From NCBI GenBank assembly GCA_003290165.1, contig QNQO01010715.1:21346-85345 (forward strand): 64,000 nt of DNA, given 5' to 3'. Every line of letters begins with the position of its first letter. Position 1 is the stretch's first letter. Shown one piece after another: positions 10,301-20,675 of this stretch. A program made the translations under genes and the position numbers. The DNA is from Berberis thunbergii (Eukaryota > Streptophyta > Magnoliopsida > Ranunculales > Berberidaceae). A model generated the notes under the pieces. It made no database searches and was not told where the DNA came from. It saw only the letters and a program-made list of their open reading frames with translations.

Positions 10301-13300
10301 CTAGCCATCTTTGCTGAGTCATTGTAGTGACTTTTTGAGCTAAAAAATGGCGTATGCTTTGATGGTCGGTAAAAATGATGAATTTGGAGCCAAGTAAATA
10401 TGAGCGCCATCTGTGAACAGCCAAGACAATGGTGAGTAACTCCTTCTCATAAGTAGATAAAGACAAGTTCTTGGGACTGAGAGACTTACTAAAAAATGCA
10501 ATAGGTCGGTCAGCTTGTGAGAGAACAACTCCTACGCCAATGGAGCAGGCATCAGTCTCCAAATGGAAGGGTTCTTGAAAGTTAGGAAGGGCCAATAGGG
10601 GGGCTGAGCACATAGCCTGTTTCAGCTGGATAAAAGTTGTGGTTGCCATAGGAGACCAAGTAAATGCATTCTTCTTGAGTAGATCAGTCAAAGGTTTTGC
10701 AATTAGACCATATCTTGCAATGAACTTCCGGTAGTAGCCAGTGAGACCGAGAAATCCGCGGAGTTGCTTAATGTTTGTAGGAAGGGGCCATTTGGCCATT
10801 GCCTCAATTTTTTGAGGGTCAGCCTCAACTCCACCAGCACTGACAATGTGGCCAAGATATTTCAGCTTCTCTTGAGCAAAAGAACACTTAGACAATTTGA
10901 CAAAAAGTTGATGCTGCCTGAGAATGGAGAATACTGTTGCTAAATGCTCCAAATGACTAGAGAAATTAGGACTGTAGACAAGGATATCATCGAAGAATAC
11001 CAGGACATATTTTCTCAAAAGTGGCTGAAATATTTCATTCATAAGGGCTTGAAAAGAGGCCGGGGCATTCGTAAGTCCAAAAGGCATCACCTTGAACTCA
11101 AAGTGGCCATGATGCGTTTTGAAAGCAGTTTTGTGAATGTCAGGTGGATGAACTAGTAATTGGTGGTAACCTGACCGCAAGTTCAGTTTAGAGAATATAC
11201 TAGCCCCATGAAGTTCATCTATGAGGGGCAAAGGAAACTTGTCCTTGATGGTGCTTTCATTCAACTTCCTGTAGTCCACACAAAATCTCCAGGAACCGTC
11301 TTTTTTCTTGACTAGAAGAATGGGAGCTGCAAACGGGCTATGGGAATGTCTGATTAATCCAGCTTCCAACATTTCTTGTACTAGTTTTTCTACTACTGTC
11401 TTTTGCATATATGGAATCTTATAGGGGTTCTGAGAAGGTGGATGGTGACCATGCTTCAAGGGAATGTGATGGTTGAGAGTGCGGCTAGGAGGGAGAGCAG
11501 TAGGAGTTTGAAAAATGTCACTGAATTGTGAAATGAGTTGCTGAATGGCAGGGTCAGGTTGTGAGCAATTATCCTGGACAGTTAGAGAGAACAGATGACA
11601 GAAGAAAGAACTCGCCTTACTTCGCCATAGTTTAGACAAGCCCTTTGATTCCAGCATACATAGATCAGCATTTTCATGTCCTCCTTGCAAAGTAATTGCT
11701 TGTCCATTGATAAACAAGGTCAGCTGCTACTTCTGTAAGTTCAATGTAATGTCGCCAAATTGCTTCAACCAGTCTCCCCCAAGAACCATATCGTAGCCGC
11801 CTAGGGGCAACACCCTAACCCTTCCTTCAAATAATACTCCTTGCATGGTCCATGTCAAGCTTTGGCATACAACATTGCTTATTAATTGGTCGCCATTAGC
11901 AACCTTGACCAGCATTTGCGGTGTGAGGCAAGTTGGCCAGTTGTCAGCTTTCACAACACTAGGATCAATGAATGAATGAGTGCTCCCAGTTGCTATCAGA
12001 ATAGACACTAGTTTTTTTTTTCTGATTAACCCCTTGATTAAGAGAGTGTTGGTTGCTTAGCAGCCATGGAGGGCATGTAGAGAAATTTCCATATCAGTGG
12101 GTATCTCCTAAAGCAGATTCTCTCTTACAATTTCAGAGAGATCCTCAGTTGTATCAGTAGGCTCATCATCTGTAATCAACATATATAATTGCTGAGATTT
12201 GCACAGGTGCCCGGGCTTATACTGCTCATCGCAATTGTAACAAAGGCCTCGCTCTCTGCGTGAACGCATCTGGCTGGGAGTAAGCCGTCTGATAGGAGGT
12301 GTTGATGGATGAGGGCGAGAAGAGTTCTGATGTGGTGAGTGGACTGGTTTTCTATGGTTCATGTTATTGTGAGATGTATTGTAGTTGGGAATGTAGTAGT
12401 TGGAGTGGTTGAGGTGTGAAGTCTGAATTGGTTGGTTGCTTATTGGAGTGGCCAAAGAGGTAGAGTATGTATTTGGTCTAGAGTTATAGGACTGAATGTG
12501 AGATGACTTGGAAGTACTTAGTGATTGGGATGCCTCATGCATTCTTGCCAGTGAGAGAGCTTGAGTCAATGAGGTTGGTTTAAACAGTTGAACCAAGGCC
12601 TTTATATGGGACTTTAAGCCACTTAAAAAGTTGAGGACGAAATATTGCTCATCCAAGTGACGATTATGAGTCAGCATCAGGGAGCGCAATTCTTCAAACT
12701 TGTCGAAGTATTCATTTACATTCCCTTGTTGCATTAGTTTATTAAAAGAATCCACAAAATTGTCCAGGACCACTTCTTCAAAACGCTCACAAATATCATG
12801 ACAAAACTGCTTCCATTGAAGCATTTCATTTCCTACGTGGTGGTCAAGAAACCAGATATCTGCCTTACCAGTTAAATGGATCGAAGCCATTCCCACTTTG
12901 TTGGCTTCTGAAACTTGGAAGAACTCGAAATATTTCTCACACTTTTTTACCCATGATCTTGGGTTTGTACCATCAAAATAAGGAAATTCTAATCTCGGTA
13001 GTCTAGGTAACATACTTTGGCTCTCCCAAGGATTTTGGGAGGTGGAATGCTGGTCGATTTGATTAGAAACTGGAGTGGCGGATGAACTTGGTTCTGAATT
13101 TCGCACTGGAGCTGGTGGATTTCGAATCAACTGGAAGAGTTGCTCGAATCGCGAGTCCATATGTTTCGCCAATCCTTCCTGTGCAATAGCTAATTGACTG
13201 AGTTCATTTTTTAAGAACTCAATCTGGCCTGCAGTCTCGCCTTGATTCTTCTTTGTCTCTCGCATAAAGTGTTCTACCTCTTTCGCCCTAGTTTCCATTG

Positions 13301-16300
13301 CTTTGAATGCTATAATCAATCTCAATCACAGTCTCAACTGATCGAAAGCTCTGATACCAAATGTCACAGTGGTGACTTTGATTCAATCAGAGGAAGAACA
13401 ACAATGTTACAGTAGCAATTTGGATTCAAGCAAGGAAGGAACAATTAGAAGAAAAGGGATTCTATTGGAAACGAAAAAGAAAAATACAACTAATGCTCAG
13501 TCTGGACTCAGAACTGGCCTGGGATTACAAATCTCACATCACTCCTCTGTTTCTCTCTTCCCCTATTTAACTACAGAATTTGTAAATGATTTTCAAAACT
13601 CAGCCAATCAGATTTGTCCACGTGTATGTCCCATGTGAGGTTATAACAACCTGTGTGTGTGATTACATTCCTACCCCTGAATTCAAAACACAAATATTTT
13701 CAAATTTGGCGCCTTCTTTCCAGTTTGGCGCCTCTTTTTCGCTTGATGTGATTTCCTGTTTTGTTGCCTCTTTTCAATTCTGCGTAAATGTGACAGATAT
13801 TTCTAGAAGGATCACTTTGTACAAACAAAAATACTCCACATCAAAGAGGATTATGCCTATATATTCTATACCAAAGAATAAAGGAAGTCATGACTGAAGT
13901 GCCTGAAAATTGTGTTGATTTATCACGCATAATCACAAATTTCCAAAGAAATTTCAAAATTCAGTAATTAGTGCTCTCAGTCAGCAGGCCAAAAATGTCA
14001 AATACATAGAAAATGGGAGTTCAACATCAGCACTAAGCTGAATCCAATTTGTTCTGACAACAATCAACTGTTTAACAAAAATCCATATCACTACAAACAA
14101 TCTCAATCAACAAGCTCCCTTAGTCCATATGAATTCTACACGGGAACGATGAGAAGAGGGGAGGCCGAGTAAGATGGGGACTTGGAGGAGAGGGAAGAGG
14201 GAAATTACGGTTGAAGTTGTACATTTGGTTTGAATGACGGGAGGAAAAGAGAGACAGAGAGATACGAAGGTCGCCGTCGCCATCCAGAGCCAGAGATCTA
14301 GTCGTCATCGCCGTCAAGAGATCTTCACATTCCCTCTTCTTAATTTTCTTCTTATCTGTAGGATCTGGGTTAGTGGGAGCTGCGGCCTGCGAATGAAATG
14401 AGAATCTTGAGTTTAGATTTTTTTTATACATAGCGATAAATGGGCAAGTCGGCTGGACCGATTAATTGGCGACTCGTCACTTTTTCGCCAATTAATCGGT
14501 GTCTGCTAAACCCCAACCGTTTTCACCCAAACCAGTTTGGTCAAACCCCAAATTGCGATTAATCGCTGCATTAATAACTTAGATTGGTATCAGAGTCAAT
14601 GATAGCCTGGTTAGATGGTTAAGGTGGCGTTTGTTTTTTTTAAGTGCTTAGAAGCTAACTTCTAATTGGAGTTAGAAGTTTTGAACGAGCTTATGAATGA
14701 ACTGTTTGTTTTGCTTCTGAATAGGTTGTTGATTAGAAGTTGTAAAATTAAAATGTGTTTGTTTTTAGATACTGAATGGAAACTGTTTGACAGTTTTGCC
14801 CCACTAAGCTTGATAAAATTATGACATAAATATTGTGCTTAAAATTATACCGAATAATTATCCAAATCCTAGAAAATGTTACAATACATTTCATTATAAA
14901 AATATCGAAATATGACCAAGTATATTAAAAAATGTGTCGAAATATAACCAAATAAGACCAAGTATATCCAAATCCTTGTGAAGGTAGGTAGAACGACAAT
15001 GCTTGATGAAGAGAATGAATGCATGCCGTCAAAATTTAACCCTATTTGTTTTTAAGAAAATGGGGGTAACAATTGTCATTATAAAATTATTTTAAGGTTA
15101 TTAGTGGAATAATTTTTAAGTCAGCACTCAGTGCTAAGTGATCAACACCTCCCTGTTGCTTACTCTAATCAGAAGTTCAAATTTCGATTAGAACTAAAAA
15201 CAAACACTCGAAACAAGGTGTCCCACTTCTTATTAAGATTTCTGACTCTATTTAGAAGCAAAAACAAACACCCTTTAAGATTATGGTGGTTTAACCCCAT
15301 TTCTTGGATTTTATATCTGCCTTGAAAAAAAAACAATTGGTATCAGAGCCAAACCCCACGTTTAAGGTTTGATTCTCAGGACGGGCGACCTAGATGTTGA
15401 ATTAAGATTATTTAACATTATGTACGAGTATAGTGCTAAATTGTTGAATATTGGGTGGTAAGTGAAGCTACCAAAGGAAGAATGTTACCATCAAGCTAGT
15501 GTCGATAGAATAGACATCCACTTTGAAAGTGCGATGGAATGTTAGATCCTAGTTAAGTAATTAACTTTCCGCTCTTGACAGGTCGGGCTTTTGAGGAGCA
15601 TTGGTTTTGTTTTTAACAAGAAACCACTAGATAATGTAGAGGAGACAAACCAGTGTACTCTCGGTCTTTCTATTGTAATTCGGAAGCTACTTACACAGTC
15701 CTAGGTTGTAGTTAAGGGCCACGGGTATGCAGGATTGCTTTGAGTAGAGTCTCAATACACATTCCAAGTATGATGGTTTCAGTACTTGTAACATAACACC
15801 AATGCAAACGACAGCAAGTTAAATCCATGATCTTAAGGAAAAATTATGCCCCAGTATGTGGTATGAATTCCAACCTTTCTTTGAGAATGGAGAACTTCTT
15901 ATATGTATTATGGAGATGTAAGATTGTGTAGGCATACAAGCATTCAGACTCGAGCTAACCAAAAATGCTAATAGCCATTGTTCAAAGAAGCCATCTCACA
16001 TCTAAAACGCTGTCCTTCAATTTTGAACAATGAAAAAAACACACACACACATCAGAGGAACCTAATCTATTGATAACCTCATTTCACCGCCCTTGTACCT
16101 ACCTGGTCTTGACTTCCATACTGAATCAAGAATACGTTGGGTAATACTAGACAAGGCAAAGAATGAATCATGAGTAAGCTGGCTGTATTAGGAAAGGTGG
16201 GGTAACTTTTGTTTGCTAAGACTTGCATCAATTACTCCAAAGTAAGAGATGACTATACCGTATCTCATATCCCCATCTGCATTCTGTTGGGCGGTTTGGC

Positions 16301-19185
16301 TGGCATGAAATAATACTCTTTTGAGTGGATCTCATGTGGGCCACATTAATGTATATTCGTGGATGATAAGAGTTTGTTACCTAGCTAACTGCTTGTTCAT
16401 TGAGTTTGGGGATTGTTGAGTATGAAGATTATGTTGGACCTGGGGAACACATCCTTTCCAGCTAGTAGTGCATCATTTTGGTGTCTCTTAGTATTGAAAC
16501 ATTTGCTATATACTAGCATGATGATCTCAATTTATTATTATTGTTAGCGTTATTTGGGGAAGGAGAATGCGGTCTTTTGCGTTTTCAGTGTAAAAGGGGC
16601 AAAAAATATAGATTCAGTAGACTACAAACAGGTCTCCTTTATTTATTTATTATTTTTAATGTAATGTAATTCTTTTGCTTCCTTTAAACGTACCTTCCCA
16701 CGCCAGCAAAGGCAATTTGAACATCGGAAAAACAATACAAAAAGTTGAACTTTTTCCTTCCAGAATATGCTCATTAACAATACCAATGATATATCAAATC
16801 ATGTGATCGTTAGGGAAAAAAATATTGAACAGATACTTCTCGTATGCTAAGGTAATACATGCGTGGCAAGCTGATATGACAAGCACTGCAAAGCGACTTC
16901 AAGTTTTGGTCTTAGATGCATAGTGCACTATAAGACTACTAGCATGTCCTGTTTTAAATGTGTAACAACTTGTAAATGTGCATAGTTTAGACTATTTTTT
17001 TTATTACTGCACTATGTACCCAAGTGAAGTCCCAAACTAGAAGTCACTTAGCAATCAGTGTCTAAGCTTGGTATATGGGTGCTACCTTAAATCACGACTA
17101 CTCCGTTCAGTAAGCTTTATTTTTTGTTATTCCTTTTTTCGATGGTCACATGGTTTGTTTAAGTCTTTCTTATCCCACCTAACCACCAACAGTGAATGCC
17201 ACATGGGATCTTACTAAGCTATGCTAATATGGACAGCTTCATTTTGGAAGTCAAGTTTTTTTGATTATATTTTAGACATGCAATGGCAGTGGTTACTGCA
17301 GGCAGGGATCTTACTACCTGCGTGTTAAGCCATGCTACTTTTAACACCCACTCCCCAGCCGAAATAAAGTCCAGTGCTGTCTTACACGTGGACATGTCTG
17401 ACAGTCATCTAAGTTTCAAATGGACTAGTTTTGTACTCCGTATTAATGTTTAAGACCTTCATTGGGTTTTACACTTGGTGCATCCTTTGCCTCGCAGCTA
17501 CTTATTTTCTGTATTCTTATTATTGCTCAACTAGGCATTTTGTTGTACTGTTCCATGTTGTATTTTAAGTAAATCTGAGGTGTTTTCGTCTTGTGCTACT
17601 TCCATTAATTTTGTGTTGTACATGTTCCAGATTCACTTTGTACTTCTTATTAGTAGACAAGGCAAAGTCAGGTTGACAAAATGGTATTCTCCATATTCAC
17701 AGAAGGAAAGAACCAAGGTAAATCATCTTCCTTTTTATTCGTTTGAGCATAGAATTCAATTTGTGGTTTTGAACATCTGCATGCAGTTAAATAACACTTT
17801 CTATCAAATGCAAATTCTCAAAGGAACTTTGATTACACCCTCAGCACTATAAAAAATCATTGAGTCAATTTTTTATTTTATTTTTAAGAGATAAAAAATG
17901 TGAGGAGTTCCAATTTATATGTCATGCTGTTACCACCTTGTGTATACATCTTTGTTATTTTTCCACCGAATGAATTTTGTTCATAGCAATACGAACCTTT
18001 GCATGCACGTGTTTCATTCAAATGTGGTGACTGTGCCTTTGTTGGGATTTGCAGATGTCCAATGTTTTTAAGGTTTTGGTTTGATAGCAATTCTAATTTA
18101 TAACTGGAGCGTAAAATTTGTGATTTGATTTGTGAAATGCACTGAAAGTTATATCTTAGAAAACACTCTTGAATTGAGAGTTAGCATTCCCCTTTCTGCT
18201 TGGCCTATTGGCCTTGTTTTGTTGGCACCATTGACTTGTTACAAAATAAAGTAATAAACAGAAGAAAGAAAATGGATCAGAATTTTTTGAAAATTGCATC
18301 TGCATTAATGCATGTTACATGATTGAAACTTTACTGAACATAGTGCATGCTTTTGCAGGTGATTAGAGAGCTCAGTGGTGTGATTCTCACGCGAGGTCCC
18401 AAACTCTGCAATTTTGTAGAGTGGAGAGGGTACAAAGTCGTGTATAAAAGGTAATGCATGAAGTTTAATGATTCACTTTTACATTCTTCTCTACCAGGAG
18501 CCCCACAGGGGTTTATAATACAAAGACAAATTACTAGTTCCTATAATCACATGCAGATATGCCAGCCTTTACTTTTGCATGTGCATTGACCAGAATGATA
18601 ATGAACTTGAGATACTTGAAATAATCCATCATTATGTTGAGATATTGGATCGCTACTTTGGCAGTGTAAGTCATTTAACCATGATCCTTAATATATGACA
18701 TATGAACTGATAATAGACAATTTCCATATTTGAAATAAATGTTAATTCTGTTATCTTGTTTTTGTTCTTTGGTTAGGTCTGTGAGTTGGACTTGATCTTC
18801 AATTTCCACAAGGTATTTCCACTATCATTTTCTTCTCTCTGGAATGGTTTTTTCAAAATATGTTCACTCAAGACACATATGTTGAAGAGCTTTGGGCTTG
18901 GTTAGGTCTTTCATCCGATTAATTTTATGTAAAAATTTGTAGGCCTACTATATATTGGACGAGGTTTTGATTGCCGGTGAACTTCAAGAGTCTAGCAAGA
19001 AAACAGTTGCACGGCTGATAGCTGCACAGGTATGTGGTATTGGTTCCCGATTATACTCTCTTGGATTTGATAATTCCAGCATATGTTGAGTGGTACTGGT
19101 TTTGAGTTTGCAGGATTCATTGGTGGAGACTGCAAAGGAAGAGGCTAGTTCGATAAGCAATATCATCGCACAGGCGACCAAATAG
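7378..19185 (+). CDS. AP1S: AP-1 complex sigma subunit (clathrin adaptor small chain)
   Basis: This gene encodes the 161-aa small chain of the AP-1 clathrin adaptor, which helps sort cargo at the trans-Golgi network and early endosome. Exons: ATG 7378-7380 (inferred), 17631-17717, 18359-18450, 18557-18665, 18777-18812, 18943-19029, 19114-19185 (TAG). The six downstream exons are in phase and join to [18 protein letters not shown], then [20 protein letters not shown], then [17 protein letters not shown] and [12 protein letters not shown], a full-length longin-like sigma fold with no lesions. The family starts M-I-H-F, and exon 2 begins exactly at Ile, so the Met must come from an upstream exon. 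AGCCATG followed by GTAAAC at 7375-7386 is the best candidate. Intron 1 would be 10.25 kb, of which 7.8 kb is nested transposon. An in-frame ATG at 17622 is an alternative start. Product certain; exon 1 probable. Confidence 0.88.
7848..7927 (+). repeat. TRIM left LTR
   Basis: 80 bp, TG..CA ends, core CGGGCTTTTGAGGAG shared with the right LTR. Confidence 0.8.
8287..8720 (-). repeat. Ty3 element 3' LTR
   Basis: 434 bp, differing from the 5' LTR at 11 positions by eye, no indels. A short purine stretch (AAAGGGATTGG, - strand, just above 8720) is the only polypurine-tract candidate and is weak. Confidence 0.95.
8754..9975 (-). pseudogene. Ty3 integrase with C-terminal chromodomain, broken
   Basis: The pieces in order are: HHCC zinc finger ([21 protein letters not shown]) at 9975-9802; a TGA at 9801-9799 in place of Trp; the DDE core start ([27 protein letters not shown]) to a frameshift in an A run near 9555-9561; the core end ([29 protein letters not shown]) to a second shift near 9311; then the GPYQI and [10 protein letters not shown] barrel and a chromodomain tail ([18 protein letters not shown]) with TAG codons at 8847-8845 and 8835-8833. 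The chromodomain marks the chromovirus lineage; in such elements it steers insertion toward heterochromatin. The exact clade was not settled. Confidence 0.88.
9975..11717 (-). pseudogene. pol: Ty3 reverse transcriptase and RNase H
   Basis: The polymerase region opens with the leader to [16 protein letters not shown], then motif A ([12 protein letters not shown]), [12 protein letters not shown], the FFDDILVYS active site and GHIVSAGG. RNase H follows with [22 protein letters not shown] and VADALSR. In motif A the catalytic Asp is Asn (AAC at 11183-11181), so polymerase activity should be lost although the second pair of aspartates (FDD) remains. The frame holds until a 1-bp loss in a C run on the + strand near 9974-9978, after which the integrase zinc-finger moves to another frame. 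Open sequence below that point in this frame is a shadow. Confidence 0.92.
11727..12059 (-). pseudogene. Ty3 retropepsin-like protease, active site lost
   Basis: Between TAA 12059-12057 and TAG 11729-11727, in the gag frame. The family motif L-I/V-D-S/T-G-S-T-H reads [13 protein letters not shown]: the catalytic Asp is Ala (GCA at 11993-11991). The downstream glycine-rich half ([10 protein letters not shown]) is intact. Enzymes of this type cut the polyprotein; this copy could not. Confidence 0.85.
12108..13325 (-). pseudogene. gag: Ty3 gag (capsid-nucleocapsid)
   Basis: 405 codons. An N-terminal coiled coil leads into the retrotransposon gag core (about residues 110-270, with [17 protein letters not shown] and [10 protein letters not shown]), then a Ser/Asn/His-rich linker and a zinc knuckle of the plant form [14 protein letters not shown] near residue 365. 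Gag packages the RNA into cytoplasmic particles. The frame stops at TAG 12110-12108; the protease and polymerase follow in the same frame, so this was a gag-pol fusion and the stop is a lesion, probably CAG to TAG. The initiator is uncertain, since the frame starts soon after the primer site. Confidence 0.9.
13348..13359 (-). other. primer binding site for initiator Met-tRNA
   Basis: On the - strand, two bases after the 5' LTR, TGGTATCAGAGC is complementary to the 3' end of plant initiator tRNA-Met. Confidence 0.9.
13362..13795 (-). repeat. Ty3 element 5' LTR
   Basis: 434 bp, starting TGTCACA and ending TGTGACA in element orientation. It should carry the promoter for the element. Confidence 0.95.
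14623..15273. mobile_element. TIR element nested in the TRIM, family also at 33.8 kb
   Basis: The ends are inverted: GGTGGCGTTTGTTTTT at the left, and the complement of AAAAACAAACACCC at the right. The flanks both contain TTAA, suggesting a short target duplication (TTAA or TAA), which was not resolved. It carries no ORF of note. The segment gtttgttttgcttctgaata and following recurs at 33780-33905. Confidence 0.5.
15540..15618 (+). repeat. TRIM right LTR
   Basis: 79 bp, clearly diverged from the left copy at many positions, so the TRIM is older than the Ty3 element nested within it. Confidence 0.8.
15624..17630 (+). other. remainder of AP1 sigma intron 1
   Basis: Non-coding intron DNA with an (AC)n run at 16039-16051 and poly(T) runs. 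The acceptor is TTCCAG at 17625-17630. Confidence 0.6.
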
Positions 19186-19990
19186 AAATGTTTTAGAATT
19201 GTAATTGTCCGTGGATATCATGTATTACTGGTGTGTTCTGTTTCATTCATTTTCTCCTTTTAGTAGAGTGGTTTGAACATATTTCTGTATTTTGGCAGTA
19301 ACTATATTGAAATACCTTTTTTAAATAGGGCTTTGAAACACAATCAACGCCAAGCTGCTAAAATTGCAGGACGTCAAAATATAGGATTCGTTGTTATGTA
19401 TGATTCAGAAATCATATTTGAGATGGATTTTGTATTTTCATTATCTAAATTACTGAAAATTTCACAAGGGCGGATTATTGTTATCATTATTATTATTGTT
19501 ATTATTTAGGTCATGTAAGATGTAGATCACAAGTATTTTGAAAAATATTTCATTGTATGCACAAAAATAAATAAATAAAAAATTGATTAAGGGTTAATTG
19601 CACTTTTTCCCTATAATATATTTCATATTAAGCTTCGCATCCAATTAACATTTATATTGCACTTTTCTCCTAAGACTAATGGTCAACGTGTTTTGACGGT
19701 CAAACACTTTACAATTGTATGTTACCTGAATCAGATACGTGGACGGCTAGGGATTACTCTCTGTCAACTCGTACCATTGAAAAGACGGTAAGTAAAGTTA
19801 AAACTCCATTTTCATTCACTCTGTTTTGGTTCTCCTCTCTCCTTTCTCCTTGCGTTCTTTCGCTGTCTCTACATAAACCCTTGTAGTGTCCTCTATCCCC
19901 AGTCCTCAAAAACCCTCCTCTCTTATTATTTTCTGAGTTCATTGAAGCGAGCGAGTGAGAGAGACAGATAAAAAAGAGATAGGTGATCTT
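19186..19990 (+). other. AP1 sigma 3' UTR and flank
   Basis: An AT-rich 3' UTR follows the TAG. (ATT)n-like runs lie at 19483-19508 and (AAAT)n at 19564-19580. From about 19600 a widespread plant repeat phrase (ggttaattgcactttt) begins, followed by CT-rich DNA. No gene was recognised. Confidence 0.4.
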
Positions 19991-20149
19991 GTTTAATGGC
20001 GAAGGGCTCGGTCTGGACTCAACCCTAAAACCCCAAGTAGTATCGGAGGGGATTGTGGATCATTTCGGCGCGCGAAAGGCAGCCGGAGTGATCCTATAGA
20101 TGATCAAAGTGACCCTTGCGCCGTCGACATTGCCACCAGCATAAGAAGA

Positions 20150-20465
20150 CTCATGGAGCCTGATCACGATGGCTTGCCAGGGATCATTGTCCTATCATAG
20201 ACAATGGTGGCTGAACTAAACCAAAGTTTACTCAGCTTGCGAAGACTGATAATGACAACTTTTGGTCCACTCTAACGCCTAGTCTACCAAGAACAAATAA
20301 TGATGGCTTAGAAAGTGGGTATCTAGTAAGAGCTCATGGAGCCTGGTCACAATGGCTCACCAAAGGCCAAAGTTTAGTCAACTCAGGAAGACTGATAATG
20401 ACAACTTATGGTCCGACCTACAGCCTGGTCCGCCAAGAACGGAGTAATGGCCTAAGAAACTAGAA
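20150..20465. repeat. imperfect tandem duplication
   Basis: Two copies of a 150-185 bp unit share catggagcctg.tcac.atggct, then gaagactgataatgacaact and ggtcc. It lies downstream of the - strand retroelement ORF remnant. Confidence 0.55.
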
Positions 20466-20675
20466 GTTTGATAACTTCTGAATCTCCTATGAAAATTACA
20501 TGTCTAAAGACCAATGCAATGACATTGTAATGTAAAGAAGACTCAGCAGCTGAATTCTAGAAAGTACAAGTATGAAATACTACTTAACAAACTTTCTTTC
20601 TTTCATAACTTAAAAATCACAGTTGTTGGGGAGGATTTGCTCCAATGGCCGAAAGGCCAATTATAACAGAAGATA

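Larger units (their letters stand above)
8287..13795 (-). mobile_element. Ty3/gypsy chromovirus LTR retrotransposon, complete but dead
   Basis: 5,509 bp on the - strand, with 434-bp LTRs, a 5-bp target duplication GATAT (8282-8286 and 13796-13800), an initiator Met-tRNA primer site and one gag-pol reading frame in the order gag, protease, reverse transcriptase, RNase H, integrase, chromodomain. The two LTRs differ at 11 of 434 positions by my count (about 97.5% identical), all substitutions. Six in-frame stops, at least three frameshifts and two lost catalytic aspartates make the proteins inactive. The uninterrupted target is visible in copy B of the host repeat at 41.48 kb. Confidence 0.95.
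7936..14582 (+). mobile_element. hAT-like non-autonomous element, copy A (split by the Ty3 element)
   Basis: The element's own sequence is 7936-8286 plus 13801-14582 (about 1.13 kb). It is flanked by a perfect 8-bp duplication ATTGGTAT (7928-7935 and 14583-14590), the size made by hAT transposases, and it landed inside the TRIM primer-binding site. Copy B at 41142-42206 is homologous along its length and lacks the Ty3 insertion. Near the right end it carries inverted motifs centred on ATTAAT (such as CGATTAATCG), which may be subterminal transposase sites. No transposase ORF is present. Superfamily is inferred from duplication length; terminal repeats are weak. Confidence 0.7.
7848..15618 (+). 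mobile_element. TRIM retrotransposon hosting two nested insertions
   Basis: LTRs of 80 bp (7848-7927) and 79 bp (15540-15618), starting TGTTAG and ending TTAACA, are bounded by a perfect 5-bp target duplication AGAAA (7843-7847 and 15619-15623). Right after the left LTR stands a primer site for initiator Met-tRNA (TTGGTAT...CAGAG), split by another insertion. The TRIM's own internal DNA is short and non-coding; everything else inside it is later insertion. It lies in intron 1 of the AP1 sigma gene. Confidence 0.85.

Noticed and set aside
10944..11156. 70-codon + strand frame
   Set aside because: Shadow of the reverse transcriptase on the - strand.
17580..17852. 90-codon frame containing AP1 sigma exon 2
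   Set aside because: Only 17631-17717 is exon; the rest is intron read through. The upstream start of the frame is not a credible initiator.
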